DNA of 64,000 nucleotides from Candidatus Brocadia pituitae (GTDB lineage: Bacteria > Planctomycetota > Brocadiia > Brocadiales > Brocadiaceae). Under the pieces are notes generated by a model. It ran no database searches, was not told the origin of the DNA, and saw nothing but the letters and a program-made list of their open reading frames with translations. Below, piece by piece: positions 61,795 to 64,000 of this stretch. Every line of letters begins with the position of its first letter. Position 1 is the first letter of the stretch. A program made the position numbers and the translations under genes. The DNA lies in contig AP021856.1 in assembly GCA_017347445.1 (NCBI GenBank), forward strand, positions 1,496,613-1,560,612, given 5' to 3'.

Positions 61795-62413
61795 AGGGAT
61801 AAAAATATTAGTCGTTGACGATGATAAGGATTATAATCAATATTTGACAAAATTTTTAACTGATGAAGGATATGTTGCCAGAGGGATTACAAAGCCGATG
61901 GATACCTTGCCTGCTCTGGAACAGGAAAAGTATCATATTGTTATTCTGGACCTCAAAATGCCACAAATAAGCGGCACGGAATTGCTGAAGGAGATAAAAT
62001 CGAGATATCAGAATGTCTGTGTTATTATATTGACGGGGTATCCTTCATTCAAAACGGCGGTTGAAACGATGAAGCACGATGCCTTTGACTATTTGAAAAA
62101 GCCGTTTGACTTAAACGATTTGCGGAAGGCACTGACTAACGCGCAAAAGACGTATTGTCTTGTGGGAAGCTCAAAGGACAGGTTGAAGAGCTCTGTGGGG
62201 AAAAAACTGAAATCGTTGCGAAAGGGCAAAAAAATTACGCAAAAACAACTGGCAAATCGTACCGGCTTATCACCCAGTTTATTATCCCAGATCGAAAACG
62301 GACAAATTGCAGCTTCTCTGATTACCCTTGATAAATTATCTGCAGCATTGAATGTGAAGATAGCATACTTTCTGGATGAAGAAACGGATAAACCGGCTGT
62401 AACGATTAGCTAA
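61787..62413 (+). CDS. Response regulator with receiver and XRE-type DNA-binding domain
   Basis: A 208-residue protein from [17 protein letters not shown] at 61787, overlapping the kinase stop codon by 8 bases. The receiver (1-125) has VVDDDKDY, ILDLKMPQ (phospho-Asp), ILTGYPS and YLKKPFD. The C-terminal part (about 145-200) is an XRE/Cro-type HTH: SLRKGKKITQKQLANRTGLSPSLLSQIENGQ. The receiver-XRE combination is rare among response regulators, which usually carry OmpR-, NarL- or NtrC-type domains. It is almost certainly the partner of the kinase at 59431. The targets are unknown. Confidence 0.87.
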   Translation: MDRGIKILVVDDDKDYNQYLTKFLTDEGYVARGITKPMDTLPALEQEKYHIVILDLKMPQISGTELLKEIKSRYQNVCVIILTGYPSFKTAVETMKHDAFDYLKKPFDLNDLRKALTNAQKTYCLVGSSKDRLKSSVGKKLKSLRKGKKITQKQLANRTGLSPSLLSQIENGQIAASLITLDKLSAALNVKIAYFLDEETDKPAVTIS

Positions 62414-62457
62414 AAGCAAAAACGGAGCATCATTATTTTTAAAGGAGCCTTTCGTGC

Positions 62458-63981
62458 ATGGATAACTTACTCAATATTATTTCAAACCTCGGTTCTCCGA
62501 AGATTATGGTTATCGGTGATTTTATGCTTGACAAATACGTGTGGGGGGAAGTTAAACGCATCTCGCAGGAGGCACCGATACCCGTAATTAGTGTTTCTTC
62601 TGAAGACGTTCGGCCCGGCGGCGCCGGAAGCGTTGTGAACAATCTGCAGACCTTGGGCGCACAGGTACTTGCATGCGGAATTATCGGCGATGATGCTCAC
62701 GGGCACACCCTTATGGATATTTTCCGCGGCATGGGAGTTGATGTTGAGGGAATCAGTATTGATAAAAGCCGTCCAACCATTCTGAAAATGCGTTTCCTGG
62801 GCCATTTGCAAACCGCAGGGAAGGGAATTCAGCAACTGTTGCGTGTTGATTATGAAAAGACTCATCTTATCTCTGAGGAAATTGAGACACGCCTTGCCGG
62901 TTATTTGAGGAAAAACATGCCGCTGTGTGATATCGTTCTGGTTTCTGATATGAATAAGGGCCTGCTTTCTCATTCACTGTTGAAAACCATCGTGGCTCTC
63001 AGTAAGAAGCATAATAAGATGGTGATCGTTGATCCGAAACTTATGAGCGATTATTCCTGTTACGAGGGCTTTACCGCCATGACTCCCAACAGAAACGAAA
63101 CGGAGATTGCCACTGGAATAAAAATCAGCGACATCGATAGTCTAAATCGCGCTGGAAACAAGCTGGCCTCCAGCCTTTCTCTGGAATATTGCGTCATTAC
63201 CATCGATAAAGACGGCATGTTTCTCTACCATAAGAATGGTAGCGGAAAGATTATCCCGACGGTTCCACGGGCTGTGTTTGACGTAACGGGGGCGGGCGAT
63301 ATGGTGTTGAGCATGTTTGGTATGGTGGCCGGCAGTGGGCATAGTTTTGAGGATGCCGCAATTCTTGCAAATATCGCAGCGGGAATAGAAGTGGGCAAAG
63401 TTGGGGCAACGCCGGTCAGCAGGAGTGAAATTCTTAGCGAACTTATGGGGGGAAGAAGCCAGATATCAGGCAAGATTAAAGACGCCGAAGGAATACAGGG
63501 CATTGTAAACGAGCATAGGAAGAAAAATGAGAAGATTGTATTCACCAATGGTTGTTTTGATATATTACACGTGGGACACATTGAGTACTTGAAATTTGCC
63601 CGTAAACAAGGAGATTTGCTCGTAGTGGGGCTAAATACCGACCGCTCTGTCAGAAGCCAAAAGGGACCCACTCGACCCTTTGTTTCTGAAACGGAACGGG
63701 CAAAAATGCTTGCAGCATTAGAGGACGTAACGTATGTGGTGCCATTTGATGAACTGACGCCCTTGAGTCTAATCAATGCCGTAAAACCGGATGTGCTGGT
63801 AAAGGGAGAAGATTGGAAGAGCGCCGGGGCGGTAGGGGGCGAATTTGTGGAATCCTATGGGGGAAAAGTTGTCTATGCACCTTTTGTGGAAGGTGTTTCT
63901 ACCACCAACATCGTTTCCCGGATAATCAAGCGGCATAGCCAGCTGGAATCTTTAAAGGATGCGGCGAGTCAAATTCAATAA
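62458..63981 (+). CDS. hldE: Bifunctional heptose 7-phosphate kinase / heptose 1-phosphate adenylyltransferase
   Basis: A 507-residue protein with the two HldE domains. Residues 1-330 are a ribokinase-like kinase (IMVIGDFMLDKYVWGEV, RPGGAGSVVNNLQTLGA, and VFDVTGAGDMVLS with the catalytic Asp). Residues about 355-500 are a nucleotidyltransferase (FTNGCFDILHVGHIEYLKFA with HVGH, and VKGEDWKSAGAVGG). It makes ADP-D-glycero-beta-D-manno-heptose for lipopolysaccharide cores. AAAGGAG precedes the start. Presence of this gene indicates an outer membrane with LPS, which fits a planctomycete with a Gram-negative-type envelope. Its stop overlaps the next ATG by one base. Confidence 0.93.
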   Translation: MDNLLNIISNLGSPKIMVIGDFMLDKYVWGEVKRISQEAPIPVISVSSEDVRPGGAGSVVNNLQTLGAQVLACGIIGDDAHGHTLMDIFRGMGVDVEGISIDKSRPTILKMRFLGHLQTAGKGIQQLLRVDYEKTHLISEEIETRLAGYLRKNMPLCDIVLVSDMNKGLLSHSLLKTIVALSKKHNKMVIVDPKLMSDYSCYEGFTAMTPNRNETEIATGIKISDIDSLNRAGNKLASSLSLEYCVITIDKDGMFLYHKNGSGKIIPTVPRAVFDVTGAGDMVLSMFGMVAGSGHSFEDAAILANIAAGIEVGKVGATPVSRSEILSELMGGRSQISGKIKDAEGIQGIVNEHRKKNEKIVFTNGCFDILHVGHIEYLKFARKQGDLLVVGLNTDRSVRSQKGPTRPFVSETERAKMLAALEDVTYVVPFDELTPLSLINAVKPDVLVKGEDWKSAGAVGGEFVESYGGKVVYAPFVEGVSTTNIVSRIIKRHSQLESLKDAASQIQ

Positions 63982-64000
63982 TGAAGAAAAGAGAGGGCGT
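63981..64000 (+). CDS. Start of a following gene (six codons only)
   Basis: ATGAAGAAAAGAGAGGGC overlaps the hldE stop by one base and runs off the window. The overlap suggests translational coupling in an LPS-type operon. Nothing can be said about the product. Confidence 0.3.

Noticed and set aside
1-64000. tRNA, rRNA or CRISPR array
   Set aside because: No GGTTCRAATCC-type arm, ribosomal motif or regularly spaced direct repeat was noticed on either strand. A tRNAscan-SE and CRISPR search would be decisive.

Overview
The window reads as chromosomal DNA of an anaerobic ammonium-oxidising (anammox) planctomycete of the Brocadiales (Kuenenia/Brocadia/Jettenia group). The main reasons are two different octaheme hydroxylamine-oxidoreductase (HAO) family genes. 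One sits directly behind a diheme cytochrome c, the arrangement known for kustc0457/kustc0458 of Kuenenia. The other resembles the hydrazine/hydroxylamine-oxidising type. Futalosine-pathway menaquinone synthesis, Rnf genes and moderate-to-low GC fit the same picture. The species assignment is inference; no search was run.

Layout. 1-3.5 kb: mqnA (cut by the window edge) and secreted proteins (FmdE-like, CARDB-like, GlcG/HbpS-like). 3.7-5.3 kb: a decay zone with an AddA-type nuclease remnant, a DUF4258-like/DUF2283 pair and a gene broken by two in-frame stops. 5.4-12.7 kb: a defence island with type III restriction subunit, PIN-domain protein, small partner, two inverted-repeat-bounded elements, a YgiT-type zinc-finger protein and a type III methyltransferase whose central part differs sharply in base composition. 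12.7-18.4 kb: a secreted M1-like peptidase, a cupredoxin-like protein, a diheme cytochrome and the first octaheme protein, ending at a two-sided terminator shared with hemC. 19.4-28.6 kb: a secreted protein behind a GEMM-like RNA motif, an ArsS-like radical SAM protein, a diguanylate cyclase, a fatty-acid-hydroxylase-family membrane protein, a foldase and an aminotransferase. 28.6-33.3 kb: rnfC, rnfD and rnfG without rnfA/B/E, then scpB and endonuclease V. 33.5-39.6 kb: a HAD-YvcK fusion, UDP-glucose dehydrogenase, two YkgJ-type proteins and a PLP enzyme. 40.3-44.7 kb: the HDH/HOX-type octaheme gene with an unusual leader (perfect hairpin, 57-codon membrane ORF, two mini-ORFs with strong Shine-Dalgarno sites), and a convergent sigma-54 activator with a four-cysteine GAF region. 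45-54 kb: STAS/HATPase regulators, mazEF, a thioredoxin-fold protein, CorA and lipoproteins. 54.2-58.1 kb: an MscS-like channel and a 2.0-kb IS1634-like insertion sequence. 58.1-64 kb: a cyclase-family hydrolase, a hybrid histidine kinase with a receiver-XRE partner, and hldE.

How the genes fit together. Exported multiheme proteins, a copper-type protein, hemC, menaquinone synthesis and Rnf genes together describe respiratory electron transfer. HAO-family proteins act in the anammoxosome. The sigma-54 activator beside the second octaheme gene is a candidate redox or nitrogen-oxide sensor for it. The accessory parts are rich in decayed genes and in a dispersed family of short elements with 23-bp terminal inverted repeats (about 9.1-9.8, 35.2, 37.0 and 48.5 kb), which is the most distinctive non-genic structure seen.

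Limits: all calls come from reading the sequence. Family names rest on visible motifs, and no homology search, structure prediction or expression data was available. No tRNA, rRNA or CRISPR array was recognised.
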